Part shown: positions 38,600 to 50,220 of the stretch, in pieces | How positions within the stretch are numbered: the first letter of the stretch is position 1 | Layout: each line of letters begins with the position of its first letter | Source: Juglans regia | Taxonomy: Eukaryota > Streptophyta > Magnoliopsida > Fagales > Juglandaceae | DNA length: 64,000 bases | Direction of reading: 5' to 3' | Assembly: GCF_001411555.2 (NCBI RefSeq) | Contig: NC_049901.1 | Span: 8,690,681-8,754,680 of the forward strand | The notes under the pieces: model-generated | Seen by the model: only the letters and a program-made list of their open reading frames with translations | The model's database searches: none | Told to the model about the DNA's origin: nothing | Program-made: the position numbers and the translations under genes

Positions 38600-38965
38600 A
38601 TAATAAGTTAATAACACATACTAATTTACTAAAGTATAATAACATGTAATTAGACACTATAGTATATGTCTTGTATAGAAATAAATTAGATATTAGTATA
38701 GAAATAAGTAATAAGTCTAGTAAAATAAGTTAATAAGTACACATAATACAAATTTACTAAAGTATTATAACATGTAATTAGACACTAAAAATAAGTCTAG
38801 TATATAAATAAGTTATGAATAAGCTAGACACTAATATAATATAATAACATGTAATACTATAGTATAATAACAAGTAATTAGACACTAAAAATAATATGTA
38901 ATACTATAGTATCATAATATGTAATTAGACACTATAGTCTAAATCTAGTATAAAAATAAGTTAGA
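38600..38965. repeat. AT-rich degenerate minisatellite
   Basis: The phrase ATAACATGTAATTAGACACTA, or close variants, recurs about five times (near 38637, 38767, 38843, 38868 and 38917). Between copies are TAGTATAGAAATAAGT-like words. Unit lengths vary from about 50 to 130 bases. No coding potential. Confidence 0.7.
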
Positions 38966-39007
38966 TTTTAGTATAGAAGTAACTTAGTAGTGAAGTGAAT
39001 GATTTAT

Positions 39008-40413
39008 GTGTTGTTTGGATAGTGAGTTGAGATGAGATGAGTTAAGATGAAAGTTGAAAGTTGAATAAAATATTATTTTTTAATATTATTATTGTTTTAG
39101 GATTTGAAAAAATTAAATTGTTTATTATATTTTATGTGAAAATTTAAAAAATTATAATGATTAGATAAGATCTAATGAGATGAGTTAAGATCAACTCTAA
39201 TCCAAAGGGGCTTTATTTTTAGTTTTTAATTTTTTCAAAAAATTGATATTTGAAAGTCCACAAAAAATTCTTTTTTAAATGAACTAAATATGAAGCTAAA
39301 AAAAAAATCAAAGCTAAAAGTCCAAATCTGACTCCACTCCGACAAGTTGGAGTTGGAGACAGAGTTCAAATCTTAACTCTGACTAAGGCCTCTTTTGTTT
39401 TCATAATCATTCTCATCTTATTTTATCTAATCATTACAATTTTTTTAAATTATCACACAAAATAAAATAAATAATTCAATTTTTTCAAATCTTAAAATAA
39501 AAATAATATTAAAAAATATTTTATAATAATATTAAAAAATATTTTTTAATAATATTTTATTTAACTTTAAACTTTTATCTCAATTAATCTCATCTTATTT
39601 GTAAAACTTAAGTTGATGTTCACCCCTAATTCTATGCATGGTATTTATTGTTTTTTACATAAGTAGGAATTGCGGCTGCGAGATTGCAATAATAATAGAG
39701 ATCATATATAAGGGCAAAGTAAATACAGAATAAATATTTATTATTTTTAATTTCTTTTCTCTTTTATTCTCTTTCTTTTAGAGGTTAGAAGTTAGGATTC
39801 TATTTGAATACAGAAATAATTTTATCTTATTTTATTATTATAATTTTTTTTAATTTTTATATAAAATATAATAAATAATTTAATTTTTTAAAATTTTAAA
39901 ATAATAATAATATTAAAAATAATATTTTATTTTATTTTTAACTTTTATTTAAAATTATTTTATCTCATATTACTATTTAAACAGAGCCTAGGGCAGGTTT
40001 GGAGCACAAGACAAAACACAAAATTTTCATCTCATCTCATCTCATCATTACACTTTTTTCAAATCTTTATACAAAATATAATAAACAATTTAACTTTTTC
40101 AAATCTCAATATATCTTTTTCAAATCTCACAACAATAATAATATTAAAACATAATATTTTAAACTTTAAAATAAAACTCAAAATTCTCATTTCACCTCTT
40201 AAACCTATCATAAGGTTGTGTTTGGATGTTAAAGTGAGTTGAATTGAATTGAGTTGAGATGATAAAATATTGTTAGAATATTATTTTTTAATATTATTAT
40301 TATTTTAAAATTTAAAAAAGTTGAATTGTTTATTATATTTTATATTGAGATTTGAAAAAGTTGTAATGATGAGTTGAGATGAGTTGAGAGATGTTTGTGA
40401 TCCAAACGAAGCC
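39008..40413. mobile_element. cluster of five MITEs of one family
   Basis: Copies lie at 39008-39214, 39385-39608, 39799-39990, 39991-40210 and 40212-40413. The first and last read GTTTGGAT...GAGTTGAGATG...TCCAAA; the middle three read in the opposite sense (TCTCATC...TTTTTCAAAT...AATAATAATATT). Each is about 200 bases with no ORF. The last three sit end to end. Further copies occur at 57089-57280, 57811-57968 and 59131-59335. Confidence 0.8.
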
Positions 40414-42716
40414 AAAATCTTCCTACTCCCACCCCTGTTTATCCTCCTCTTCTTCCCCTCAGCCTTTTCCTTTCTGTCCTTTTTTTTTTTTTTTTTCCTT
40501 TTATTTTCACACCCTTTTTGCTCATGTTTTTATGTTTAATTTGTAGCTCTGAATGGCCCATTCTCACCCCTCGGGGGATCCTCAAGTCTTGTTGTCACCT
40601 ATGCATGCAGTCTATCTCTGTATTCTCTACTCTAAATCCATCCCTTATAAAAATAGCAGTGCAGTATCGTGTGTATATATTAAAGATAGATTTGTAGCAT
40701 TCCAATGCATTGAAGATTAATCATCAAAAATCAACATCTGGCATTTCCTTCGCTGGGCATGGAGTGATCAAGGTCCTCTGCAGAAATCTGACCTCGAACA
40801 AATATCAATTTGAATATCCCTAGCTAGCTAGCTGTCAACCTTCGGTCTATTTAGCATTGCCCGGCCAGCTCTATTGGTCTGCAGCCTATGCATAATTGGA
40901 TAAGATCATTTATTTAATTAATTGGTTAATTTGGTTCACCTCCTGGCTCCTACATCTATATTATTTCAAAAATGCTACAGATACCCGGGGTTGAGACCTT
41001 TCGGGAATCGGCTGCCACATAGTAAATAAATAAAAAAATAAAATAAAAATCAAACGAAATCCCAGTCAAATCTACGTCCAAGAAAACACACATCTAGCAT
41101 CTCTCAAGAAATCTAACCAAGAAAAAAAATTCTGAGAGAGAGAGAGAGTGTAACTCAAGGAAATGGGTTATATTAATTAGATTTAACTTGCGATTTTCTG
41201 GGATTTGATTTGGAGTCTCCAAATCAGTGAGAATCTCCTAAATTATTATTAATTCAATTAGTATGAATCTGCAATGGTGATTTTACCAATAAAATACCAA
41301 TGGTGATTTTACCAATAAAATATCATTCTTTGAGCTTAGTTTGTTTTTTGTTTTTTTCTCACTAAATGAATGTTCATTCACTCTTCATAGGAGAGCGAAT
41401 TGTTAGTACTGAAAAAGTGATAGAATTCATAGTATATCAATTTATAGCTTGTGGATTAACCATCCCTCTATACTAAGAAAGATTTTTAAAAAAGAAAATG
41501 TAGTCAAAGAAACTATTAATAATTTTTTAAGATAAATTTTATGGAGAAGAGCTTGACCTCAAATTTATGCGAACTAGACTTCCATTTCTTTCTTGATATA
41601 TGTTCACATATCAATCTACTACTTATGAGATGTTAAGAGATGTGTCTTAGTGTTCAGTGTGTTCTTTTCGGACAATGAGAAGATAATATTAGAATGCAGA
41701 AGATCAATGTCTGACTTCACCATAGAACGAGGAAGGGGGGAGTGGTTGTGGGTTTGTAGAGAAGACGAAGGGGGGAGTGGCTGTGGCTTTGTGGTTTCGT
41801 TGGGTTCGTGGAGAAAACGAAGGGGGTATGAGGCGTCTGTAGCTTCGTAAAGAAGATAAAGAGTTCTAAGGAAGGTTGAGAAGGAGCCACGAAGGGAGAT
41901 GAAATCACAGATCTAAAACACGAAGTGGAAAACACGAAAGAGAATACGAAGTAGAAAACCAGAGCTTGCTCACATGGTAGAAGATAATGCGAAGACGACG
42001 CTGCGTAGACAAAGGACTCTGTTTGGAAGATGCGAAGAAGCTAAGAAGAAGTATCTGCGAACCTGAAGTTGCGAAGATGAAGGACACTGTTTGGGAGGGA
42101 CTCTTCGAAGGACTTCGTATTACTTTGTGGGTAGACGAAGGCAAGGGAGGGAGAAAGCAAAGACGCAATCGTTTGGTGTAAATGGAACGCACTATTTCAG
42201 TTGTACACATGGAGGGACGGGTACGCGGGGGTTCCGCTGCCGTGTATGAGTAGAGTTATTATTATTATTATTATTATTGTTATTATTTTTTTTATTATTA
42301 TATATAAACTAATTGGCATTACATTTTTTGTATTAATATTTTTCTTGGTACATACCTCCACCTGGTATATATACCTTATTTCTGTCTAAATTAAACCTCC
42401 CTAAAAAATGGCATTTCAATAATTTCACAGTAGCCAGATTCAAATTTGGGTCAAATTGTCATGTCAGATCTAACAATGCATTAAATATTGGGAGTTCGTG
42501 GTTGTGGATAGATCCTCACCAAATGTACATAGCGAACACAAAACGAGGTGTAAACTAATCACGAGGTAGAAAAAAATTAGCAATTCCATAAGGATATCAT
42601 GATCGATCTTCTTGTATTTAAACATGTCAAAGATACGTTTTTAATGGAATTAACGGTGTATACTTATTTAACATTTATTGTTTAATACGTCTAGTTCTAA
42701 TTACATTGTTTTAAAA
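40414..42716. other. intergenic, no gene seen
   Basis: AT-rich sequence with a 17-base T run near 40480. A duplicated phrase, AATGGTGATTTTACCAATAAAATA, occurs at about 41273 and 41299. A purine-rich block at 41640-42180 contains AAGGGGGGAGTGG twice (41732 and 41769) and many GAAGA words. Near 42208, GGAGGGACGGGTACGCGGGG resembles the end of an unclassified repeat, followed by an (ATT)n tract at 42256-42290. ORFs in the purine-rich block occur on both strands and look like by-products of composition. Confidence 0.55.
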
Positions 42717-42855
42717 GGCATCTTTGTATTTACATCATTTAAATATTAAGATTTGACATTTTTTCCTTTCTAGACTCTCATACGTAGAGGCGATTTTTCA
42801 CTTTCGCTAGTGCAGTTTCTGGATTTCTTCATTTGTGCTTATTTTGTTTGAGATA

Positions 42856-43759
42856 ATGGAGGATTCTCTCGAGGATCACTACCAACGTCTATTGCTGACT
42901 GAACAGGAAAGCAAGGAGATTGTGGTGGTGCCTAAACAGTTATAGGATTCTATTCTTGGTGGTGATAAGTGTTTGATTATGAATTTATTTACTGAGAAAA
43001 ATTATAATAAGGATGTCTTCAAGGGTACTATGAGGAAAGCGTGGCGCTTAGTGTTGGGGGTTAAATTTCGTGATTTGAGTTCTCATCTTATACTTGTTGA
43101 CTTTGAAGATATGAGGGATAAGAAGAAGGTTCTCTGAAAGGGTCCCTGGGCATTTGATAAGCATTTGGTTTTGATGAAAGAGGTTGAAGGCAAGGAACAA
43201 GTAAAGCAAATTCAATTCACGTCGACATCTTTTTGGGTGTGGCTCCATGATTTACCTTTGATGGAGCGAACTGCGTTTGTGGGTCGTTTGCTGGTGGAAA
43301 AGATCGGAGTTGTTGAGGAAGTGGATATAGATGAGGGTGAAATCGCATGGGGATATTTTTTACGCGTTCGTGTTAATCAGCAGATATCAAGCCATTGTTG
43401 AGGGGTTCCATGTTCTCAATTAGGGGTGCAGAATTTGTCCGGGTTCGTTTTTCCTATGAACGTTTACCGAATTTCTGTTATCTTTGTGGTTGTTTGGGAC
43501 ATGGGGATAAGGAGTGCACTGCTGTGAAACATTCATCAAAATTATCTGTTAAGGAGACCTTGCCATATGGAATGTGGCTTCATGCAGGGGGTATAATGAT
43601 CGTCTCTCAATGGGTAAGAACAAAACTCATGATAATTTTAATTCAAGTCCTACATCTTCTTTTGGGGAAAGGGAAGTGCGAGAGTTTCAGAAGCAGAGGT
43701 TTGCGAATGAGGGTGGCGATATGGAGGTAATGATGGCGAAGGACGACGTTGCTTGTTAG
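42856..43759 (+). pseudogene. LINE ORF1, DUF4283 plus CCHC zinc knuckle, broken
   Basis: The reading begins MEDSLEDHYQRLLLTEQESK. It passes a TAG near 42943 and a TGA near 43136, then contains KGPWAFDKHLVLMKE and FWVWLHDLPLMER, features of the DUF4283 domain in plant LINE ORF1 proteins. A frameshift near 43390 leads into FVRVRFSYERLPNFC and the knuckle CYLCGCLGHGDKEC, a perfect CX2CX4HX4C. The protein would have bound the element RNA. The C-terminal part is poorly defined. Confidence 0.82.
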
Positions 43760-44238
43760 ACAATTGCTTCACTTGGCTTTGAATGTAACTGCTTCAACTG
43801 CTCAGGATGATACTGTCAAAATAGTTATGCAGATGACTGGTATTCAAACTGAAGTAACCGTCGGAAGGTTGAGGGGGAAGGGAAGACTAATAAATGTAGT
43901 AATGGGTTTACTGGGCCGCTTTTAACGATGCCAATGTCCAAATGCCAAAGTGATGATGCTCTTGCTGTTACGAAGTCCAATGGACAATCTAGCCAAAAAT
44001 GGAAACGAGGGTTGTTTCTCCATGAAAGGACTTTAACCATTTCCTGAACTGCCAAAACACAGAGTGGTCAGCTAAAAGGGATTGGGAAGAAACAAAAGGC
44101 CTGCAACAAGGATGGATCTTTGTGAGGCAAGCCAGCAAAGCGTGTTCTTGTCTCAAGCTATCCACAAGATGGGGTTGAGTCTAAGGATTCTGAGATATCG
44201 GTGGTGGTTGTTGTACAGCATCGCCGGACGCCATGAAA

Positions 44239-47200
44239 ATGCTCAACTGAAATGCCTGTGGGCTTGGGAACCCACGGGGCATTCGAACTCTCTGTGATCT
44301 AGTTCAGATGGAAGGTCCCGATGTGGTGTTCTTGCAGGAGGCCAGGCTTTCTTCTCGGGAGTTTGAATTCTGTAAGTACAAACTAGGTTTTATTAATTGT
44401 TTGGCAGTTAGTTCTTGTGGTAGAAAGGGGGGAATTGCACTGTTATGGGGTCGAGATGTAGACTTGTCTATTATTTCGTATTCATCTAATCATTTTGATG
44501 TTGTTGTTAAAGATGAAAATTTGGATATAGGGCAGTGGTTTCTAACTACTGTATATGGTTTTCCTAAGACAAATCTACATTTTAAAACTCGGAATTTGCT
44601 CAGATCTTTATGTAGATTCAATGAGGATGCTTGGTTGGTTATGAGTGATTTTAATGAGTTATTATATCGACATGAGAAGAGAGGAGGGAAACCGAGGTCT
44701 GAGAGACAATTAATTGATTTTAGAACAGTTGTTGAAGATTGTAGGTTGAGGGATTTGGGATACTCTGGGCATAAATTCACATGGTGCAATAGGAGAGCAG
44801 GGGAACATCATGTCAGTGAGAGACTCGATAGATTTCTTGTTAATTCTGCTTGGTGGAATTGCTTTCCTAATGCTACAATTTATCATGGAGTGGTGGCATA
44901 TTCAGATCATTCACCTATTAGTGTCATTATGAAGGGTGAAGGGGAGCATTTTAGGTCTTTAAAGCCATTTAAATTTGAGGCCATGTGGGTGGGAGAGCCA
45001 GTTTGTGAGGAGATTGTGAAAGGGGTATGTGATAGGGTTTCTAACCAGTCCTGTATGGGAGAGGTTACAAACTTGATAAAAGAAAGTGGGACACGGTTGG
45101 GGCAATAGAATAAACTTTCTTTTGAAAATGTTAAACAACAGCTTGTTAAAGCCTAAAGGAAATTGCGGAGATTGGTTGAAAAGGAGCCATCTGGTGATGA
45201 AGTTAAGGCACTGAATTTGGCAAAGGATAAGATTTAAATTTGGTTGGAAAATAATGAGGTTATGTGGAGATAGCGCTCTAAGGCTTTATGGCTTAAAGAT
45301 GTTGATAATAATACAAAGTATTTTCATATGAAAGCTTCACAAAGGAAAAGGAAGAACAAGATTTTTAAAATTCAAGATAAACATGGACAGTGGCAAGAAT
45401 GAGATCAGAGGGATAAAGTTATTCTATCTATTTTCAGCAATTGTTTACTACTTCTAATCCATCTCTTACCAATACTTCATTGGATTTTTTATAACCTTTA
45501 ACTGGGAAAGTAACAGCTATGATGAACATGAGTTGATCAAGGAGTTTTCTGCAGATGAAGTGAAGATAGCTTTGTTTCAAATCGATCCCACGAAGGCACC
45601 TGGTCCTAATGGTATGTATCCAATATTTTTCCAAAATTATTGGCATTTAGTTGGGGATTCTCTTACCTCAACAATTCTTCAAGCTATGAATTCAGGTTCC
45701 TTCCATTCTGATTTGAATCTTACTCATATTTCCTTTATTCCAAAAAAACAAGTGTCCCTCTAAGATGGGTGATTATAGACCCATAAGTTTATGTAATATG
45801 GCTTAAAAACTCATTACAAAGGTCATTTCTAATCAGCTAATAACTGTTTTACCAAGTGTTATTTATGAGAGCCAAAATGTTTTTGTTCCGGGACATCTTA
45901 TTTTTGATAATGTTCTAATAGCATATGAGTTGGTTCACTATCTCAAACAAAAAAGGAAGGGGACAAAAAGTTTCACGTCTTTAAAATTATATATGAGTAA
46001 GGTCTATGACCGTGTTGAATGGGGTTTTATAAAATCTGTTATGGAAGTGATGAGATTTCATCAGACATTTGTTGACTTGATCATGTGCTGTGTAAGTTCT
46101 GTTTCTTTTTCAGTTCTAATTAATGGAGAACCTAAGGGTCCATTATCACCAACTAGAGGTTTGAGACAAGGGGACTCATTGTCCCCTTATCTTTTTCTGC
46201 TTTGCACTAAGGGCTTGATCTCTCTTCTGAATATTGCTGGGATGAGAAAGGAAATTTCTGAGCTGAGAATCTGTAGGGGCACCAAATATTAATCATTTGT
46301 TGTTTTCAGATGATAGTATTATTTTTTTTAGATCCGAGGTTGATGAAAATAGAAGAGTGCAAAATCTATTGGAGAGGTATGAAAATGTCTCTGGACTGAA
46401 AATAAATAAGGAGAAAACTGCTATTGTTTTTAGTTGTAATGTGGAGGTATCTACTAGAACTGAGATTAAGAATTTATGGATCAATTGTGAAATAGAGTAG
46501 TATGATAAGTATCTTGGTCTTCCACCTGTCATTGGGAAGAGTAAAAAAGTGCTTTTGAGTCAATCAAACAGAGAGTGTGGCAAAAATTACAATCTTGGAA
46601 AGAAAAATTGTTGTCACAATGTGGGAAGGAAATTTTATTAAAGGCAGTAGCACTCTCTATTCCAACATACACTATGAGCTGTTTTCTTCTTCCCTCTGGT
46701 TTATGTAAAGATTTGGAGGGAATGATGCCTCAGTTTTGGTGGGGTCAAAAGGGGAATGAGAGGAAGATTCATTGGTTGGAATAAAACGTGTCAAAGGAAA
46801 ACTAAATGAGGGATGGAGTTTAAAGACTTAAAAAGTTTTAATTTAGCCTTATTGGCTAAGCAATGATGACATTTATTTCAGGATGAGAAATCTTTGATAC
46901 AAATATTAATGAAGGCAAAATATTTCCTTAAACCAGTTTTCAAATGATGGATTAGGCAGGTGTCCATCCTACACATAGAAGGGTATTTAGGAAGCAAGGA
47001 AGTGGCTTATAGCAGATTGTAGGTGGAGAATTAGGGATGGAAGAAGTGTGAATATATGGCAAGATAAGTGGATACCAGGGCATAATTCTTTAGTGAATGA
47101 AGGGGTTGTGGTGAGGGATGATACTAGGTTACTTTCTGCTGATTCTTTGTTTCTGGATACTATCAAACAGTGGGATATTCCTAAACTCATAGCTCTCTTC

Positions 47201-48239
47201 AATCCGATTATGGTGGTAGATATTCTTAAAGTTCAATTATGTTCTACTATTGGTGGGGATAAGAGGGTGTGGTCTTTTGATAGAAATGGTAATTTCAGTG
47301 TAAAAAGTTGCTATCGGTTCATCTTTGATCAGATTGGTTTTCAAGCAGCAGAGTCCTCAAATGTTCAAGTTCAGAATGTATTATGGAAGCACTTGTGGAA
47401 AATGACAGCACCAAGTAAGATAAAAAAAAAATTTGCATGGCGTGCATGTAAAAATGGTCTTCCTACTGGGAAAAATTTAGTGTAAAAACATGTTCTGACA
47501 TAGGGTAAATGCAGATTCTGTTTTTCTGATATAGAAGATGTTACTCATGCAGTTGTGACCTGTAACTCTCTGTAGGGATTGATGCAAGTGTATTTTCCTA
47601 GTTTGGTGTTTAATAGAGGTAAATTAGTTTGTGAGCTTGCACTGGAGCTATGTGAAAGGAAAATGAATGATAAGCTACCAATCTTTTTTGCTTTGGCTTG
47701 GAGTTTTAGGTTTTGCATAAATAAACATGTCCATGAAAATTTGTTATTACAAGCAAAACAGGTAGTAGATAATGCTTTATCTATGTTAAGAGCTTTGATC
47801 AAATAAAAAAGAAGACAAGGGTTTAGTTAATGTAGCACTATAAGTAACAGCCTCCACAATCTGATTGGTTGAAGTTAAATGTTGATGGTGCGGTTTTTTC
47901 TGAGTTGGGGAAGATGAGTATTGGGGCTGATTTGAGGGATGCTTCTGGGAGAGTTGTAATGGCTGCCAGTAAAGTTGAATTAGACATGGATAGGATTGAA
48001 GCTTTAGAATTAATGACAATTTCCAAGGATTGCAATTGTGTGCTACCATGAGAATTTCAAAACTTGTTGTAGAAAGTGACAGTTTGCTTTGTGTTGCAGC
48101 CATTACAACACATTATTGTGCAATTGTGTATAGGAAAGGAAATATGATAGCTCATATGTTAGTTGAGAATGTTTGTCAGGTTGATAATATTGTATTATGG
48201 TGGGATTATGTTTTAGACTGTATTTCTCAAACCTTATGA
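44239..48239 (+). pseudogene. LINE ORF2: endonuclease, reverse transcriptase, RNase H, broken
   Basis: The start is probably at 44239 (MLN, then TGA where Trp is usual, then NACGLGNPRG). The APE-type endonuclease runs to about 45000 with VVFLQEARL, WLVMSDFNELL, FTWCNRR, ERLDRFL and YSDHSPI. RT pieces are PTKAPGPNGMYP (45590), DYRPISLCN, KVYDRVEW, LRQGDSLSPYLF (46160) and LFSDDSIIF (46298), the last replacing the usual FADD with FSDD. The zf-RVT-like part at 47270-47480 has FSVKSCYRF, and a partial RNase H follows from about 47870 (LNVDGAVFSE). More than ten stops or frameshifts are seen. Confidence 0.86.
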
Positions 48240-48310
48240 CTTGATAATTTTCTATAGCTATTTATTTCTATTGAGGAATGAAGTTCAGTTTCGGAAAAAA
48301 AAAAAAAAAA

Positions 48311-48782
48311 TGGCGTCTTTGCTTATTCAAAAAATAAAATAAAATAAAAGTCCTCTTTGGATACCTAAAATTTAAGTGAAATGAATATATATATATATAT
48401 ATATATGTATATCTTCCTAATACTTAAAAGCGTGTATAAGATCAACAGTAGTGAATAGTGCCGCACTACAGTGTCGTCCAGCACTCTCGTTGCCTTCTAT
48501 GGAATTCCTTTATTCTCAGTTCGAATTTTACTCTTCTCCGTTCAGTTAGCATTTCGTCGTGCGACACATAAAATATCTGACCTTTACATACAAGAGATTG
48601 ATTTCAACATCTCTTGCTTTTCCAGATTCACATTTACAAAACAATTTGCAAACTCAACTCGAGGAAGAAAAAAAATTTCCCGTGCTTTTCAGATTTCTTC
48701 TCGCCGTTGGTACGCAATTCTCTTCAAATTTACAAACTCATCTCTAGCTTCTGCATCTTTTTTTTTTTTTTTTCTACACCTC
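48311..48782. other. spacer between LINE and GC-rich repeat
   Basis: A (TA)n tract lies at about 48385-48406. From 48460 the sequence becomes C/T-rich and looks leader-like. Three overlapping ORFs occur here in different frames; none has a recognisable domain. An 18-base T run sits at about 48754-48771, just before the minisatellite. Confidence 0.45.
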
Positions 48783-49406
48783 AAATGGGTTTCTGGGTGC
48801 AAATCACAGTGTGGGACGGAGAGGGAAACGGAACCTCGTGGTGGCTGGGTCTCCAAGAGGTTGTCGTCGGTGTCAACTAGTGGAGGTGCGGTGGCCTGGG
48901 TGGTTGCCTACGGCCGCAGATTCGGTGAAACAAATGGGTGAAACCCATTTCGGTTCACTTTTCGTGGGGGAGAGGGAGGGCTGCGCGTGGGGGACTTCCA
49001 CGGTGGCTGGGTTGGTCGCCGCCTTGAGGGGGACTCCTCGGTGGTGGTCGTGAGCTTCGGTGGCCACGTACGGCGGCGTAAGATGGCACAAATGGGTCAA
49101 ACCCATTTCGGTTCCATTTCCGTAGGGGAGAGGGAGGGCTGCGTGTGGGGGACTTCAACGGTGGCTGGGTTGGTCGCGGCCTTGAGGGGGACTCCTCGGT
49201 GGTGGTCGTGAGCTTTGGTGGCGGCTCACGGCGGCGCGAGATCACATAAATGGGAGAAACCCATTTCGGTTCTCTTTCCGCAGGGGAGAACCATGGCTGT
49301 GCGTGGGGAACGATGGAGGTGGCAGGGATGCTCGTCGGCGTGAGGGGAACACGCCGGTGGTGGCGGTGATCATGGCCGGGGCTCGGCAGCGCCGGGCTGC
49401 GCTGTA
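48783..49406. repeat. GC-rich minisatellite, 158-bp unit, about four copies
   Basis: AAATGGGT begins units at 48783, 48932, 49090 and 49248 (AAATGGGA in the last). The three later units share AAACCCATTTCGGTTC, GGGGAGAGGGAGGGCTG and GGTGGCTGGGTTGGTCG. The first is more diverged and about 149 bases long. As 158 is not a multiple of three, reading frame is lost between units, which argues against a coding repeat. The GC content contrasts sharply with the flanks. This may be part of a longer LTR or an amplified leader. Confidence 0.88.
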
Positions 49407-49452
49407 CGAGAACTGGCCGTGCGGGAGAATCGGCTACAAGAGAGAGAAAAGT

Positions 49453-49475
49453 TAGGAAAAAAAGTTTTTTTCCTA
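49453..49475. other. perfect short palindrome TAGGAAAAAAA-G-TTTTTTTCCTA
   Basis: Eleven-base arms flank a single central G just after the GC-rich minisatellite. It could be a transposon junction, a hairpin or chance in A/T tracts. I assign no function. Confidence 0.6.
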
Positions 49476-50220
49476 CAAAATTACTCAAAAAATAAAATAT
49501 ATATATATATGTTCCTGTAATTTACAATTCCTCATCTGAAAAATATTAAATATTAGAATTTTTTTTTTTTTTTTACAACTTTGCTTTTATCTTTATTAGA
49601 ATATTACATTGTTGAATTTTTTACATAGGTTGAACTCTGTAAAGTTGAAAGTGGAAACAAGATATCCCAACAACTAGCTACATATAAAAGTGTCGAAAGT
49701 ATGAATCCTTTAACTTTTTAGTTTCATACTGTGAATTAATAACTCAAATAATCTTTTTTACTTTTCTAATTTTAACATCTTTTAAGTCGTTTATTTAATG
49801 TCATTTATTTAATAATTATTTTGCATGAACTTTGAGCTGTTTTAAATTATAATTTCGAATTAATTTAAAAATAATACTACATTTTAAGAAGACTTTTCCT
49901 GAAATCTTGCACTGTAGATTATTTAGAGTCTTTTACAAATATAACAGCTTCTATATAAAAGAGAATCTACTACATTTATCTTTCTAAAAAAAAAAAACGA
50001 TCTCATCTCACATTTACATCCAAACATATTTTAAGATAAATCATATAAAAATAATACTATATTTTATTTAATGAAATAAAATTGCTTAAAACATTCACTA
50101 ACAATATTTTATTTAATTAGTACCACCTGTCTTAATTGAATCTAAACTATAAGTTTGTTTCTTTTATAATTTCAAAATAAACAAAATACATTTACCATTT
50201 GAAAAACTATATCAATATTT
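49476..50220. other. AT-rich spacer, nothing recognised
   Basis: Long A and T runs, including 16 T near 49560 and 12 A near 49986. There is no ORF of note. It may include the 5' part of the Helitron or of the following tandem array, but no Helitron 5' end (TC after A) could be chosen with confidence. Confidence 0.45.

Larger units (their letters stand above)
33136..39007. other. intergenic, no gene seen; scattered decayed MITEs
   Basis: No credible gene. MITE-like pieces lie at about 33440-33610 (TTTTATCTCAACTCATCTC), 33830-33985, 34098-34280, 34306-34566 and 35595-35765. A microsatellite of GA units lies at 36247-36265. GAGTTAACTGAG repeats twice near 35939-35976. The span 36840-37110 has higher GC and overlapping ORFs on both strands, none resembling a known protein. 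A MITE and an AT-rich minisatellite lie at 38418-38960. Confidence 0.55.
42727..48310 (+). mobile_element. nearly full-length LINE (L1-type non-LTR retrotransposon), inactive
   Basis: The order is 5' UTR, ORF1 with a CCHC knuckle, ORF2 with endonuclease, RT, zf-RVT-like region and RNase H, then a 16-base A tail (48295-48310). The 5.6 kb length fits a complete plant L1. GGCATCTTTG at 42717-42726 and GGCGTCTTTG at 48312-48321 differ by one base and may be the target duplication. Many stops and frameshifts make it non-autonomous. It differs in sequence from the LINE pieces at 31.9 and 63.2 kb. Confidence 0.88.

Noticed and set aside
41650..42210. Candidate gene in the purine-rich block (ORFs of 60-100 codons on both strands)
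   Set aside because: Low-complexity Glu/Arg/Gly or Ser/Pro products, a duplicated phrase in the DNA, and no domain.
48955..49488. 177-codon minus-strand ORF with Pro/Arg-rich product
   Set aside because: It spans the 158-bp minisatellite. The unit length is not a multiple of three, so the repeated protein motif changes frame from unit to unit.
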